DNA of 64,000 bases from Balanoglossus misakiensis (Eukaryota; Hemichordata): the NCBI GenBank assembly GCA_040954595.2, contig CM082576.2, forward strand, positions 3,782,001-3,846,000, given 5' to 3'. The position numbers were made by a program, and so were the translations under genes. Positions 27,252 through 39,105 of the stretch are shown here, piece by piece. Under the pieces are notes generated by a model, which saw only the letters and a program-made list of their open reading frames with translations, did no database searches and was not told the DNA's origin. Each line of letters starts with the position of its first letter. Position 1 is the stretch's first letter.

Positions 27252-27547
27252 TTAGGACGGTGAGGGTTCGTGCCTTGTTCTGGGTCTTCGGGGTTTCTTG
27301 CGTCTCGGTGTTGGCGATTTCTTGCTTTTCCCAGTGTTCTCCTGGACGTTGGCCACTCGCACTTGGTAGTTGGGGAAGAGTTCCTCGTACTTCTCCAGCA
27401 GCGGGATGTACTTGAAGTGCGCCGGGTGCTTGCCGTCGTCTTCGTCGGGCGGAATGTGCTGTTTCTCCACCAAGATGTACGTCGACAACGCTTCGAGGTG
27501 CTTATCCGCGTAGTCAAAGCGGTGGTTGTCCAGTTCTTTCACAAGCC
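27252..27547 (-). CDS. CXorf65: CXorf65-like gene, terminal exon
   Basis: Second and last coding exon of a small - strand gene. Read on the - strand, ACATTCACAG precedes the exon. Two bases complete the Gly codon begun at 30806, giving the join SDETG-LVKELDNHRFDYADK. The exon then encodes a helix-rich stretch including FKYIPLLEKYEELFPNY, which parallels the ENAYKAFVPLLKNP region I associate with human CXorf65. It ends in a strongly basic tail with PRRKKPRRPR and a TAA stop. The exon gives 97 residues plus the shared Gly, for a total of about 145, shorter than the roughly 180 of the human protein. The function of the family is unknown. The basic tail could bind nucleic acid or acidic partners, but that is a guess. 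No clear AATAAA is visible just past the stop. Confidence 0.8.
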
Positions 27548-30500
27548 CTGTGAATGTGTTCAGAGAGAGAGAGAGAGGAAAAAACGGTCTTCAGAAAAGC
27601 TCGGAACGAGAGAAAAAACAAACGACCCGTGACCTAGCTCGCGCCTGCGATATGTCTAATTTCACGGGGCAAGACTTTAACGGGTCCGGCTAATAATAGT
27701 CCCAAGTCGAGCTGGTGGAATGATAGTAAACCCAGGGTCTTTCTGACACCAGCTTGTCACCTTAAGATGACGCTTTATGGCTTTTGGGTGTCTGGGTGTC
27801 ACAGTTGTTATGGTCAACCAGAGGACACACAGAGGCCAAACATTATAGGTGGGGGACACCATACCAGGCATTAAATCAAAATTGTAACGGAGGACATGAC
27901 AAGTAGATTGTCTTAAAGTGTGTCTACCACTGTGTCCGTCCACGTTCTTTTGATAATGAAACCCATTCACCCAGCCTGTGTAGAGCAGTGCGGCGCGTGA
28001 AGAAGTCGGAGCGGAAGAATTGATCCGGCCCACAAAGCGGTTTTTTTATTGCGTAAATTTTCTCCACGCTCCACACTGAATGGTCTGAGCTTGTCAGTTA
28101 ACCTTGATTTTCACTGTTGACACATGCCGTTAAATTCCGCGTAGAAGCCGTCGATAAGCGTAGCTTTTCATTAAAATTCAGAGACTGGAATCTTTTATTG
28201 CCATAATCGTAAATTGTTTGTGCCTTATTATTTTAATTGGCCAATAACCGGCCTGGTAATGACGCATGTCTGCTTCTGTCACATCCATCTTCACTCACCG
28301 AAAGAATGCACCATAAAACTAAGAAAAAGCCGTGTTCTGCCTGCAGACGCGGCTACTACGATTCCAGGGTTTTCCTGTCGCGGCGAAGCTGTTCAGCCGT
28401 CGCGAGGCGTCAGCCCCTCGACCGGACACACAGACTGAAATACACGCGATAATTGAACCCGTTATTATATCTTTGTCATTATTCGCGGTATTTGTGATAA
28501 TATTGAAATATTTGAATTGTCATTAGCAGCGTGCAATCTTCTCAATTACATTACGATTGTTACGGTCACGTCGTCGCCGATGACGGCCATTGTGAGATCA
28601 CGCTGCCTGATTCACTTCTCCCGCGCGTTGACGGTCGGGGGGAAAATAATGCCCGCGCTTTTCATATACTTCCTCGTAATTCAACTGTCCTAATTGACTG
28701 CTTTGCGCATGTAAGACGAACAAAGCCCGACTGCCAAGTGAGGAACATTTATTTCAACCGAAACACTGCTAATAGATATTCACCATGGCTGTCCGCGTGA
28801 TTAAAACAAGTAACAATGCCATGATCACATCATTTTTTTCATCTTCTGCGCATATTTTTTTGCAAATTCATCGCTCAGTGGCACTTCTCTTTGCATCTCC
28901 TCTCTACTTCCGATTTACGAATTTGCGCACGAAGCGTTTTACGCCGTTGATAACGCGGCGACCCGGGGTTGAAGATACACGAAAATAATTCAAACCCTTG
29001 ACGATAGCTTTTATGTCCCTTTACTCCCGTGATACCAATTGCAATACGGCGCACAATAGACAGACGCGACTGGTCATCGTGTCTCCATCCTCCGTGCTTC
29101 GTCGCGCGGGGAAAAAAACGCAAGTTGCGGCCGACTGTCTCAGGGATCGATAAGTCTAGACTTCATCGTCCCCAAGAAGGCACAGAGTTAGTCGCAAACA
29201 AAATTAATTCAATAAATAAATAGCTTCGCAATTTAGCACGGCGGCTTCTGTGGTCGTGTATAGTTGCTTTTTATTGATTTTGAGGGCAGCACAGAATAAA
29301 AACGCATAAGATTGGTTTCGTATTTTGTAAACGGAGTGGGATTTCTATTAGAGTAATTATACCGTTCTTGTTTTGTGCACATTCCCAAATAATGATTTCA
29401 GTAACCCGCGAATTTCAAAACCAACATTTCAAATCTCCTCGCGTATGTACCTGCAACGTGTCTTTGTATCTCGGGGGGGGGGGGGGCTTATTTAAAATTT
29501 AATTTGCAAAGTATTATAGCTCCACGATATACATACACACAAACAACAACAAACTCTGCATACTTTCGGAATTTGATCAACGCATGACCTTCCCCCTAAT
29601 CTCGCTGTTATCATTAAGACTTGAACCTCACGTAGATATATCTCCCTACCCACCTCGAACCAGACATTTGACTAATAATCATAACTTCTACAGTCCTGAT
29701 CACTGGAAGATCATTCAGTGAACATTTTGTTTTCTGCCTATTGGCCATACATGTGTTTTTGTTATTTTTTAGACAACGTCTAATTGATTAAGGGTGACGT
29801 TGATATTAAAATGGAGACGGATACGTGCTTTATTGGTTTTTGGCTGATGACAGTAGCGGTTCTCAACTATTGGCCGAGTGGCGGATTACTTTCCAGTCAT
29901 CACGTATGCAAACACTAACGAACTGTGTGTGTGTGTACTCTTGATGAAAATGGGATCTTTATCCCAAATCGCTGGGCCTTGAATCCTATTTGGGCTGAGC
30001 TATTTGTTACACGGTCAACCCCTTGCCGTGTCTGTGAATGACTGTTGCCATTACACAAAGGAGAGCTGCCCTTCGCACACTGCCCTTGCAGCTCATGTCA
30101 TATGTCTTCTTTGTTGCCCAACCCCTCTGTGTTTGACAGATATTCAAACCGTTCTGCGCACAACGCGGCAACACTCTTTTCCGTGCACAGGAATGCGGCT
30201 TCAGATCCTTTCGTCGTCACCCAAGCGTTCTCCAACACACGGAGGCCCGCTTTATCTATCTTTAAAAAAATAACACACAGCCACCAAGAATTACCGTGGA
30301 ATTTTCCCCCGCGATTGCTACGTGCTGCCGTGGCCAACGATGATCATAGCGCATTCACCACGACATCCTGTAGTTTGTGGCCCTCGGCGATCGGATATTG
30401 CTTAAAAACAACCTGCATTTTAATAGAGTTGACTGCTTGGAGGGTGGTTCGCCATTCTGCGACGAGATTCGGTTATTGACTGGCTGTGCGTAATGTAAAG

Positions 30501-30805
30501 TATGTGTGTGTGCAACAGCCGTGCGACAGCGCTGTTTCGTTTGAAGATTATTATAATCAGACCTCCTGGTACATATTGCTTAAAATGTCCACATAATTTT
30601 AGGGGGGATACCTGGAGTATTCTCGACATTCGACTAAGAGCAGGGAGCAAACCTAAAAAATGGATATACTGTCTCTTTTGAGGTGTACAAACAAACGATT
30701 AAAAAGACGCCATTGCTTGCATGGTAATCATCATGGCGGCCACACGTTCAGTTGACACCTGTGGAGCCTGTTGAACTCGACAAGAAAAGTACCCGTTGTT
30801 TTTAC
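27548..30805 (-). other. Single intron of the CXorf65-like gene, 3.3 kb
   Basis: A phase 1 intron from GTAAAA to ATTCACAG on the - strand. It is CpG-rich, with no nested gene I can support. Part of it (about 27690-28030) is CpG-poorer and holds a 118-codon - strand open frame without recognisable domains, possibly an old repeat. A G-run lies near 29472. Confidence 0.7.
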
Positions 30806-30947
30806 CTGTTTCGTCCGAGAGGTCGAGTAAAACGTCTGCCTCGCCGTACCCACATCTCGTCTTGATGTTTTTAAGTAAATTGACGACGGCACAGGCCGGG
30901 TTGAAGAGTAAGGCCTGGTTGGACCCAAACTTCACCGTAATATACAT
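30806..30947 (-). CDS. CXorf65: CXorf65-like gene, first coding exon
   Basis: The exon starts at an ATG with A at position -3 and encodes MYITVKFGSNQALLFNPACA, continuing through VVNLLKNIKTRCGY to DLSDETG, 47 full codons plus one base before the donor ACAG|GTAAAA. The pattern is a beta-hairpin start, an NxxCAVVxLL helix and a D-x-DETG end. It matches the ubiquitin-like N-terminus of human CXorf65, which opens with a similar M-I-I-K-G-NQ strand and has CDETG at the same place. The phase joins exactly to 27547. The gene is complete in two exons and lies on the same strand as Meis, about 11 kb beyond the Meis stop. An RFX-like motif sits 54 bases upstream of the ATG. It could be an unrelated ubiquitin-like protein, but the shared split DETG argues for CXorf65. 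Confidence 0.8.
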
Positions 30948-31000
30948 ATTGTTTGGGTGTCTCGACGTAACGCGTTATACCGTCGCTATACAACGTGTTT

Positions 31001-31014
31001 GGGCATGGCAACTT
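31001..31014 (-). promoter_or_regulatory. RFX X-box-like motif upstream of the CXorf65-like ATG
   Basis: On the - strand the sequence is AAGTTGCCATGCCC. It holds one perfect RFX half-site (GTTGCC) joined by AT to a weaker second half, 54 to 67 bases before the ATG. X-boxes close to start sites mark many ciliary genes. Binding here is inferred. Confidence 0.35.
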
Positions 31015-31928
31015 CAACACAAACTTCTTGCGTTGCCTGTCAACGGTGTTGGTCTTGCGATTGCGGGGTCAGATTAACTACACTGGAAGCGGACAAACCT
31101 GGGTCCTTTAAGTATGAAGGGTAAATTCTGCCCGTGCTCACTCAAAGTGACAGGAATGGTTCGCGACGGATAGGGTATTATTTTTTTAAGGTGTGAGAGT
31201 GTCGTTTCTATAGGAGTAGGTCGTTCATTGATGTTGAATAATAACGGCGCTAGTGTTATAGGCGTTTGTTTGTGACCTATTGTAAAACTATAACAATTGT
31301 GTTGTGAAGGCGTTTAAACACCGTATTCTCACTGCGATTTCTTACCTGGCTTTGGGGTACAATTTTAAATCACTTAGCATTTTTTTCCTCTAGCTTATTT
31401 TATTTCTATTTAAAAAATCTGACAGATTTGTCTGACAAATTAGAAGTGACCCGTTGCAAGTTAGGTGGTCGAGTACGATGGGTCGATTGAATATTGAACA
31501 GCTCTCGACAATCCAATGACCCGCGTTACAATACAACGGACAGAGAAGCATATCATGGCCATCTACTTAGCAGTTATCTGCGAAAATCCAAAAGAAGCGT
31601 GTGAATATGTTGATTAGCACAGAACGTGTCGCATAACACTACAAAAGCTCACGACTGGACACAGCTGCATTTGCCAGTGCTTTTATCATTCGCAACGGAC
31701 CGTGCTTTGCCTTATTTTCGCCAATTCATTGTTCTGTGGACCGACCGGCCATCAAATAATACAGCGTTCTTCACGAAAGACCAGGCTGAATGCAAATTGG
31801 GTACAAACAAAGATAAAGACAACTTTATTTTGTCTCAAATTTATGGCTAAAATCCGTCAAAGTAGAAAGTAGAGAAAGTAGTAAAGTAACGGATCGCCTC
31901 TTCACTCAAAATTTGGATGATGTTTTGA

Positions 31929-32106
31929 CATACATACATACATACATACATACATACATACATACATACATACATACATACATACATACATACATACATG
32001 CATACATGCATACATACATACATACATACATACATACATACATACATACATACATACATACATACATACATACATACATACATACATACATTCATGTACA
32101 TACATA
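31929..32106. repeat. (CATA)n microsatellite, about 178 bases
   Basis: About 44 near-perfect CATA units, interrupted by CATG units near 31999 and 32007 and again near the right end. Apparent Tyr-Ile-His-Thr and Met-Tyr-Val-Cys proteins on the two strands are artefacts. Confidence 0.98.
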
Positions 32107-35100
32107 ATGCGAGGCGAAATTTCTGTTTGACTCAATACAAAGATCTTACAACTTCCAATTCAACATGTATAGCATGCGTGTTACATAAACTTCCCTGCAG
32201 TCAAGGTAGGATACGAGACGTTTGGCGTCTCAGCTCAATACAGAGGCGGGAGATCAGAGGGAGTTTTAGTTTCTGACGTTAGATATATGCCCATTTTGTA
32301 TTCCACGGATTCGCTATCACATCGCAGCGGCCTTTTAAATTTTATCGGGGGGCAATATCGCCGTGTAGGTTCAATCGTTGATAGATGTACTAGCCGCTGG
32401 CGATGTCTCTGCGCCAATGTCTCAAGATGTGTACATCACGTACAAACTAACTGCATCACTAGGATCTTCCCTGTCGGATATCGGTCTATTATTGTACCAA
32501 TTAACCCCCATAAACCGGGGTTCGTTCCTACTCCCGTGTAAAATATGCGAGTTGGCCAACATACAGACCCAGCATGGGGGAGACCCTTGTCAGCGGGCAC
32601 ACAAACTCCTTTATGGGGAGCGCTAAAAGCACTAATAATTCGAATCCATTTGTTTTATTTGAACCTCTGAGCCATCTTTGCCTTCGCATATAGAGGTAAT
32701 CAAACGAGTCGGTAAAGATCGCGATCTCTGTAATGAAATCCACAAATTGTCAAGTTTTATTGCATTTCGAGATTAATCGCGCTTGGAAATGGACGCACAT
32801 ACTTACAGCGTTTAACTTTTTTGGAGGCAAGATATTCAAAAAGTGGAAAGTGTGTATAGATTTTTTTTCCTGTGTTGCAATTTCCGACTTCGACCAGAGC
32901 AACATTCAGCTGACATGTGCATCACTACGTCACGTATCAATTCTAATGAAGAATGAGGCTTGATAAATCGATTCTGATCTATGAAAATCTTGCATCAAAT
33001 CCTACAACGTTCATAGTTTGACAGTTCTAATTGTATGACGTCACTGTACGTGACTCTGGGTAAGCCTGATTCTATACGCCGTGACTGTTTGTAGTCGATG
33101 ACGCAGTAACCGTTTTTTAAGGGTCGATCCTCGCTAAAAGTGTAACCCTAACTTTGTCATTTTCCCCCTTCAATACTATACTACCAATATATCAGAAATC
33201 TCTCCGCGAATATCTATGTGAACCCGTTGCAGGGAAACGCACCGGTTCGGTGCCGCATGGCGTATTGAAAGAAGGCACGTGACAATAGTGGTGGGAATTT
33301 ATATGTTCGGCTTTGAGAATAAGTCAGTCACTGTGAAAATAGATACACATACTTACAGAGCGAATCAGGGACCGGAGAACATGCTACTTTGAAAATTATC
33401 CCATGTCACTTGTGATGACTATGTCTGAATTACCAGGATTGTAACGTCACAGCAACATCAACTTTTCAACCCTCTATTTTTCATGAGCACACACGATCAC
33501 TTTCCTTTCGTATCATCAACCGCCCGGTCACGTGACTTTTCATGACATACCACTGCATGATAAACTAACAGCAATACAATGTACTATTTAAGGATGGATT
33601 TTTTCTTTGCTTCATGGTCCAGCTCCATCGAAGAAATATTTTTTTCTCGCGACCGACACGTGTTTTGGTTTACCTACCAAGTTGTGTGCTATGTCCATAG
33701 ACAGTTTTGGTATGGGGTCATTGAATACACCCAAATCACTCGTTCCAATGTCGAACAGTTTTGTTTCACTGAACTTTGTTCATACAAAACAGTTACATAC
33801 AGATTTAACCTTGATTACAAAGAGCAAATGTTTCACGTGCGATTATTCCAACCAACCGATCGACCGGCCCTATGACAACTACACTTGATTTACCAGATGA
33901 AAATTTACGTAAAGAAAAGAACCCCAAAAGGCTGACAAAGTTGGGTGAACAATGAATGGGAGAACAAACTTGATGGACGTTTCATCACGTGCCACCAAGA
34001 GGTAAAGATAGCGCTGTATCTCTTTTATCAGCTATTATCGCGATATTTCCTTTTCCGCTACGGAGACTACAGAGTAATGTACATATGACCAAATGATAGG
34101 CTTTAACCTCAGACATCTAAATTCGCCTGAGATGTGCCATACACGGAGACACCTTGATAATGTCCGAATGACTTGATACTTAGCATGAACGTAGCTGTAT
34201 AATTATACTTCAAATTATGGCATTTGAAACGAGGTTACACTGTGTACGTGTGTTAAATTACTTTTCACTGATAGCCTGAGATTGAATGAATTTTTACGGT
34301 AAAAAATCTGGACATCAACATCGTCGTGATTTCATGACATGACATGACATTATTTCAGCTTTGGTAAAGGTCGAGTGGCCTGTTTGTTGACACTGTACCT
34401 CACCGTATTTTTTGCATTTATGCATAAACTACAAACGCGACATTGCTGGTGGAAATGTAATAAAATCTAATAAAATGGTAGATTTGGCCCTGATGGGCCT
34501 ACTTTTATGGAAATTAATTAGTTTTTATTTGGTGCTTGAACTGTACTGAATCAACGCAAACACTCACGTACAGACAGCAACGATGGCACGTAAACTGTGA
34601 CTGGATCGTCACTCTGTGTGTATCTATCTCCACGTGCAAAAACGCTATGCACTGACCAGAAGTCAGGGTACCATAAATAACCAGGTAGTGTTTATTGTTG
34701 GGGGGAATTCAGACTTTGGTATTTTGTCGCCACACCTGGATTTTGCGGCGCAGTTGACAACATGAATCTTAGTTTAGCCCAAAACAAACACTTGTTGACG
34801 TCATTTTTATCAGGGTCGATTGTGGCTTTGCCGGTTTCATCTTTACAAACAGATAAGACAGCGATAAACTGCACACCTTCCTATCATTTATGCACGTGAG
34901 CTAAAAAAAGAAAAAAAAAGGGGGGGGGGACAAAAATAGCCGGCGTATTCATTGTCAACCGTCTCCGACTCGACGACCGCAGATGGCAACCTTTCCCCAG
35001 AAACCAATCTGCGTTGCCAAAAATTCACAGGAAATTAAAAATATCTCCTTTGAAATGCATCATCCCTCAAAAACCCGAATTCTGAAAACTGCAAATTGGG

Positions 35101-38100
35101 TTTCAAATAGTGAGGGTGAAATACTCCAATTGAAGGCTGGAGTCAGAACTAAACTGGCGGTTCCGTCTAGGAAGCCGTGCCCTTTTAGATACGTACGTAT
35201 TTACCATTGAGCTGACATTATCCATTACAGTGACACATGCTATCATTATTCGATGAAATAGCGCACACTCCCAGTCCTACTATAGCCAGAACGGCCTAGA
35301 CGTATAGATCCAGCTCGGACTCACGGTCTATTAATAATCCCCCGCACTGCATTTTGGCATTTTTAATTTATTGCACGCTCTGTGTGAATATCTCATTGAA
35401 ACGTCGCCAACATTAACATTTCGCGATATTAAAAAGGGTGACACTGAATCTGCGCGCAAACTCCAGTTATGAAAACCCGGAGGAAGGTGTGTAAGCCTAT
35501 ACGTTGCCATTTTCACCGCGTTGCTTTGTGATGTTTTAATGTTGGAGCAATATGCGTTCCACCGTGCCTCGGTGAATGATGGATTGGTTACACCTGTGCT
35601 GACAGGTCGGCGGCGCATGACAAGTTTGAACACATCATCTAAAAATATCAAACAAATGTGCCACTTTCTCCTCGTCCCTGCCAACTCTGGGCCTCGGAGA
35701 GACCGGCATACGCCCCCGCTTAAGCGGAGAAACCAAGTAGTCCGTTGAAATTCGGTAGTGAACACGTGAGTTTTCGGCAAATCAAGATAGTAGGACTTTA
35801 CTGTAGAAAAGAGAGGACGCATTCTCAGACAACAAAACCGTTTTTTGGCCCCAAAAAATCAACGCGAACCGGACGAGAAAAAGAGAGTGATACAAGTAAG
35901 AGCTTAGTGAAAGTTATACAGACAGAGAAGAGGACAAATCAGAAAGGCAAAGGTGTAAATTCGGAGGCTTTTCTCCATTGAAATGATGCAAAGTTCTCAA
36001 TTGTAAGATGTAGGCCTAAACCATTTAGATAAGGCAACACAACATTCCATCCGTATGGTATCAGAGCCAACTTCAGGGAAATCCAGCACCAGATCATTGC
36101 AAGCTCACAAGAAAGTGACACATGCGACATTGCGTGACAAGGCCGTCCCGTAAGTTGAACGGCAAGACGTATATCTAGGGCGAGGAGTACTTTGACCATC
36201 TTAAATAGCATATTTTCATCTCCATAGCAACAGGAACACGGCTACGCTGTACACTATTGACATTTATAATGTTATGATGCCATCTGTCTTGATCAAATGT
36301 AAGCAAATTTTGACAAGGTGCACGTCCTCACCACACTAATGTTTGTCATCGCTATTACTTCAAAGACCACGGGGCAGACCTCCTATTAGCCGGCTGACCC
36401 AAAATACATAAATATCTCCGTTGACTAAATATACGCGACGGCATCGCAAATACGGGTACGTAAAAACAAACACGTTACACTTTCTTGGGTTGAGTTGAGA
36501 CAGTATCTTATCTGCGGGTTTGATATTTTCCGCAGATTTGAATTTATCAGCGTTGGAAAAAACTCGTCAAGAGGAGGGGGATACAACCCACCCTGGTTTC
36601 CGAATTGTTTTTTTCGATCCCAAGGGACACCCGTGCCTTCTCTTCCTATTCCTGTTGCGTCGGTGCCTTTGATGAGCCATTACCTTGGACAGACCAAACA
36701 CCGCTCTCAGACCGCACTTAAAGCCATATTTTGCTGATAATCCATATCATATACATAACTCCCACTTAAGTGCACGTACGCTCTACCGACTTTACCTCAA
36801 GGTAATAATTTGTGCTCGACGTTAATCCCGGTATTTTTTTCACTGGTTAACCTTAACCCTATCCCAAATTCTCTGCTTCACCGCAACTCGTGAAAGAATA
36901 AAAAAAAACTTCCTATGGTTTTCACGGCTTCCAGTTTGGGCCGCATAGACATTTTTGTTTGCAAATATTTTGAATTACGAAACCTGACTGAACTATTTCG
37001 TTTCTTGAATTTCAAATGTGAGAAAAGTAAGGTCCATCGTGCTTTTCATCCAATCGTATGTAGTTTCGGTCGAGGGTCTATGTTCCAATACTAGGAGAGG
37101 ATTGTGTACTTCTGTACTTGGGATGCGTCTTGGTATTCATTTTGTGCATATAAGATATACTCTTGTTGCTGTCGACAGGTGAATTTTAGCCTGGGTGTAA
37201 ACACGTGGTTGCGATGCCATACGTTACTCAAATACGGTGAAATTCAGCATTTTCAGCGACGACTAAATCTACAATATTCAACTTCTGCGCACAACAACGA
37301 TATTGGAGGGTTGCGCATAACGATTCAAGTGCGGCAAAGTTATGATGAAAACAAACTGTCCTTATAAGGACGCTCACTCACTTCTCTGTCTGTCGGCTGC
37401 GAAGAGATTTTCCTGAAGATTATGCTTGCTCCTTTTTATGGAAATTTGCCAAAAAGTCGACTTCAGGACACCAGCAGTTTGGTTTGTCGGCACAGCCTGT
37501 TTGTTTGTAGCCACAATTATCGTTGTTGTTGCTGTTGTTAAGAACAATTGAAAAGTAAAACAAAACCTTTAATCAAAATTTATTCTGTATTGGCTTCCGA
37601 CTGAAACGTACTTTACTCGGAAGTTCGTTCGGTATGCTAATAAATATCTGGACCAAACCACACTTGCAAGAGATAAACAAAAGTTGGTATCCATGTCAAG
37701 TCCAGTACCGGTATTTGTCTTGTCAATGTCTGCATTTCCTGTGAGAACGGAGGTGTAAGTCTTACCGGTAGAATGGTGCCAGAGATATCGGCATGCAAAA
37801 TATGCTGACCTGGTTATTTCGAAATCATTTTCATTCTTAATTATTAAATGTCAAGATCGCTCAGTACTCAAGAACTCAGTTGTTATAATAATAGTTTCTT
37901 GTTTGACTAGGCCTACCCAAAATATTTATAATGTCAACAAAGCCTGCATATGTCGAACAATCCTGTTGTTGTTGACAAAATGAATATAAGTCCGGACCAA
38001 CCAAGGTATTGACTATCACACGCGAGGTGCGTTGACAAGCTGAATATCTGACATTTCAGTATGCTTCGGGAGACGAACAAGAAACCGCAATCGATACACA

Positions 38101-39099
38101 GACCAAAAATACTGAACATGTAAAAATAGCCAAAAGTTGCAGCCGGTGTAGCTTTTTGTCACAGTGGAATATTGCCGGCATTTTCCCCTTTAAATTTATC
38201 CATGATCATTGGTGATACCGTTTATAGAATAAGTCTTTGTAGACTCGTTCGGAATAACTAGGAAATCCGATCAGGGGGAGAGTTTTCTTTAACTTTGTCC
38301 GTGATATAAATTTCCAACAAATATGATGAGAATGCCTCCCAAGACGGTTTGTCCTATGTTTACAAGAGGGATGATCCATATATTTGCAAATATTGCTGTG
38401 TGGTCGCAGGTCATTCAATAATTCATAAATGTAATCCGTAGTTGACGAACAGGCCTATATTTTTCAAGTGACTGTGTTTATGAACGTTGGTCGTGAATAG
38501 TGTCACCTCTTGACGGATTGTGGTCGGTCATGCCCGGTTAAATATTATTAGTGATCGCATGACAATGGTTATTACTTCTATCACATTACTGCAAAGTAAT
38601 TTTCACTAGAAAAAATGGGAAACCTTGACTACCGAACTCGTCTAGTTGGAGAAAAATAAAAGATAAAAATCCACCAATGAGTAAATGAAGTGGCGGTATA
38701 AACAGCACTATACCAGAGATTTTAGCTTTTAGCAGGGACGTCTATGGCAGTGAAACACCTTGTTTGAGAATGGGTTACTGCCGTGGGCTACACTTTATTT
38801 CCAGCGCGATGTGTGCACCGCATCCGCGCAGATGCCGCGCGGCTTGTTCCGTTCATCCCCGCTCTCTAATAACAACACACCGATGGTTTTCTATGTGTCT
38901 GTCGGGGAGTAAAACACGCACGTTTCTTTCCGTCCGACACCAGAAAGTTCTGAGTGGATGATATGAAGAAAGAACCGCGAACATGTTCTTGGGTTAAAGT
39001 TGACCGTGACCATGAAAAGCTTTAAATTGTAGAACAGACAGACATAGCACTCGCATGAAACGCACGTACACACCCGTTTGGCGGCAAATCAAATAATTA

Positions 39100-39105
39100 T
39101 TTATT
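39100..39105 (-). terminator. Candidate Meis polyadenylation signal
   Basis: TTTATT on + (AATAAA on -) is the first canonical signal I noticed downstream of the Meis stop. CpG frequency rises sharply just beyond it, which supports a transcript end at about 39.08 kb. Variant ATTAAA signals occur much closer to the stop (41951-41956 and near 41842). Confidence 0.45.

Larger units (their letters stand above)
30948..39099. other. CpG-rich intergenic region between the CXorf65-like gene and Meis
   Basis: About 8.2 kb. I found no exon I could support. Open frames at 32287-32626, 33579-33888 and 35331-35822 lack recognisable domains or splice-compatible continuity. It includes a long CATA microsatellite, a 15-base palindrome at 31426-31440, a (TGACA)n run near 34333 and a G-run near 34920. 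It is the natural place for the promoter of the CXorf65-like gene and for distal Meis enhancers. Confidence 0.6.

Noticed and set aside
27270-27632. 120-codon + strand open frame
   Set aside because: It is the antisense shadow of the CXorf65-like terminal exon.
31847-32276. Open frames rich in Tyr-Ile-His-Thr or Met-Tyr-Val-Cys on both strands, and a CRISPR-like periodicity
   Set aside because: They are translations of the CATA microsatellite. The period is four bases, with no spacers.
35331-35822. 163-codon - strand open frame
   Set aside because: No domain, no plausible exon borders and no similarity to known transposon proteins that I can see.
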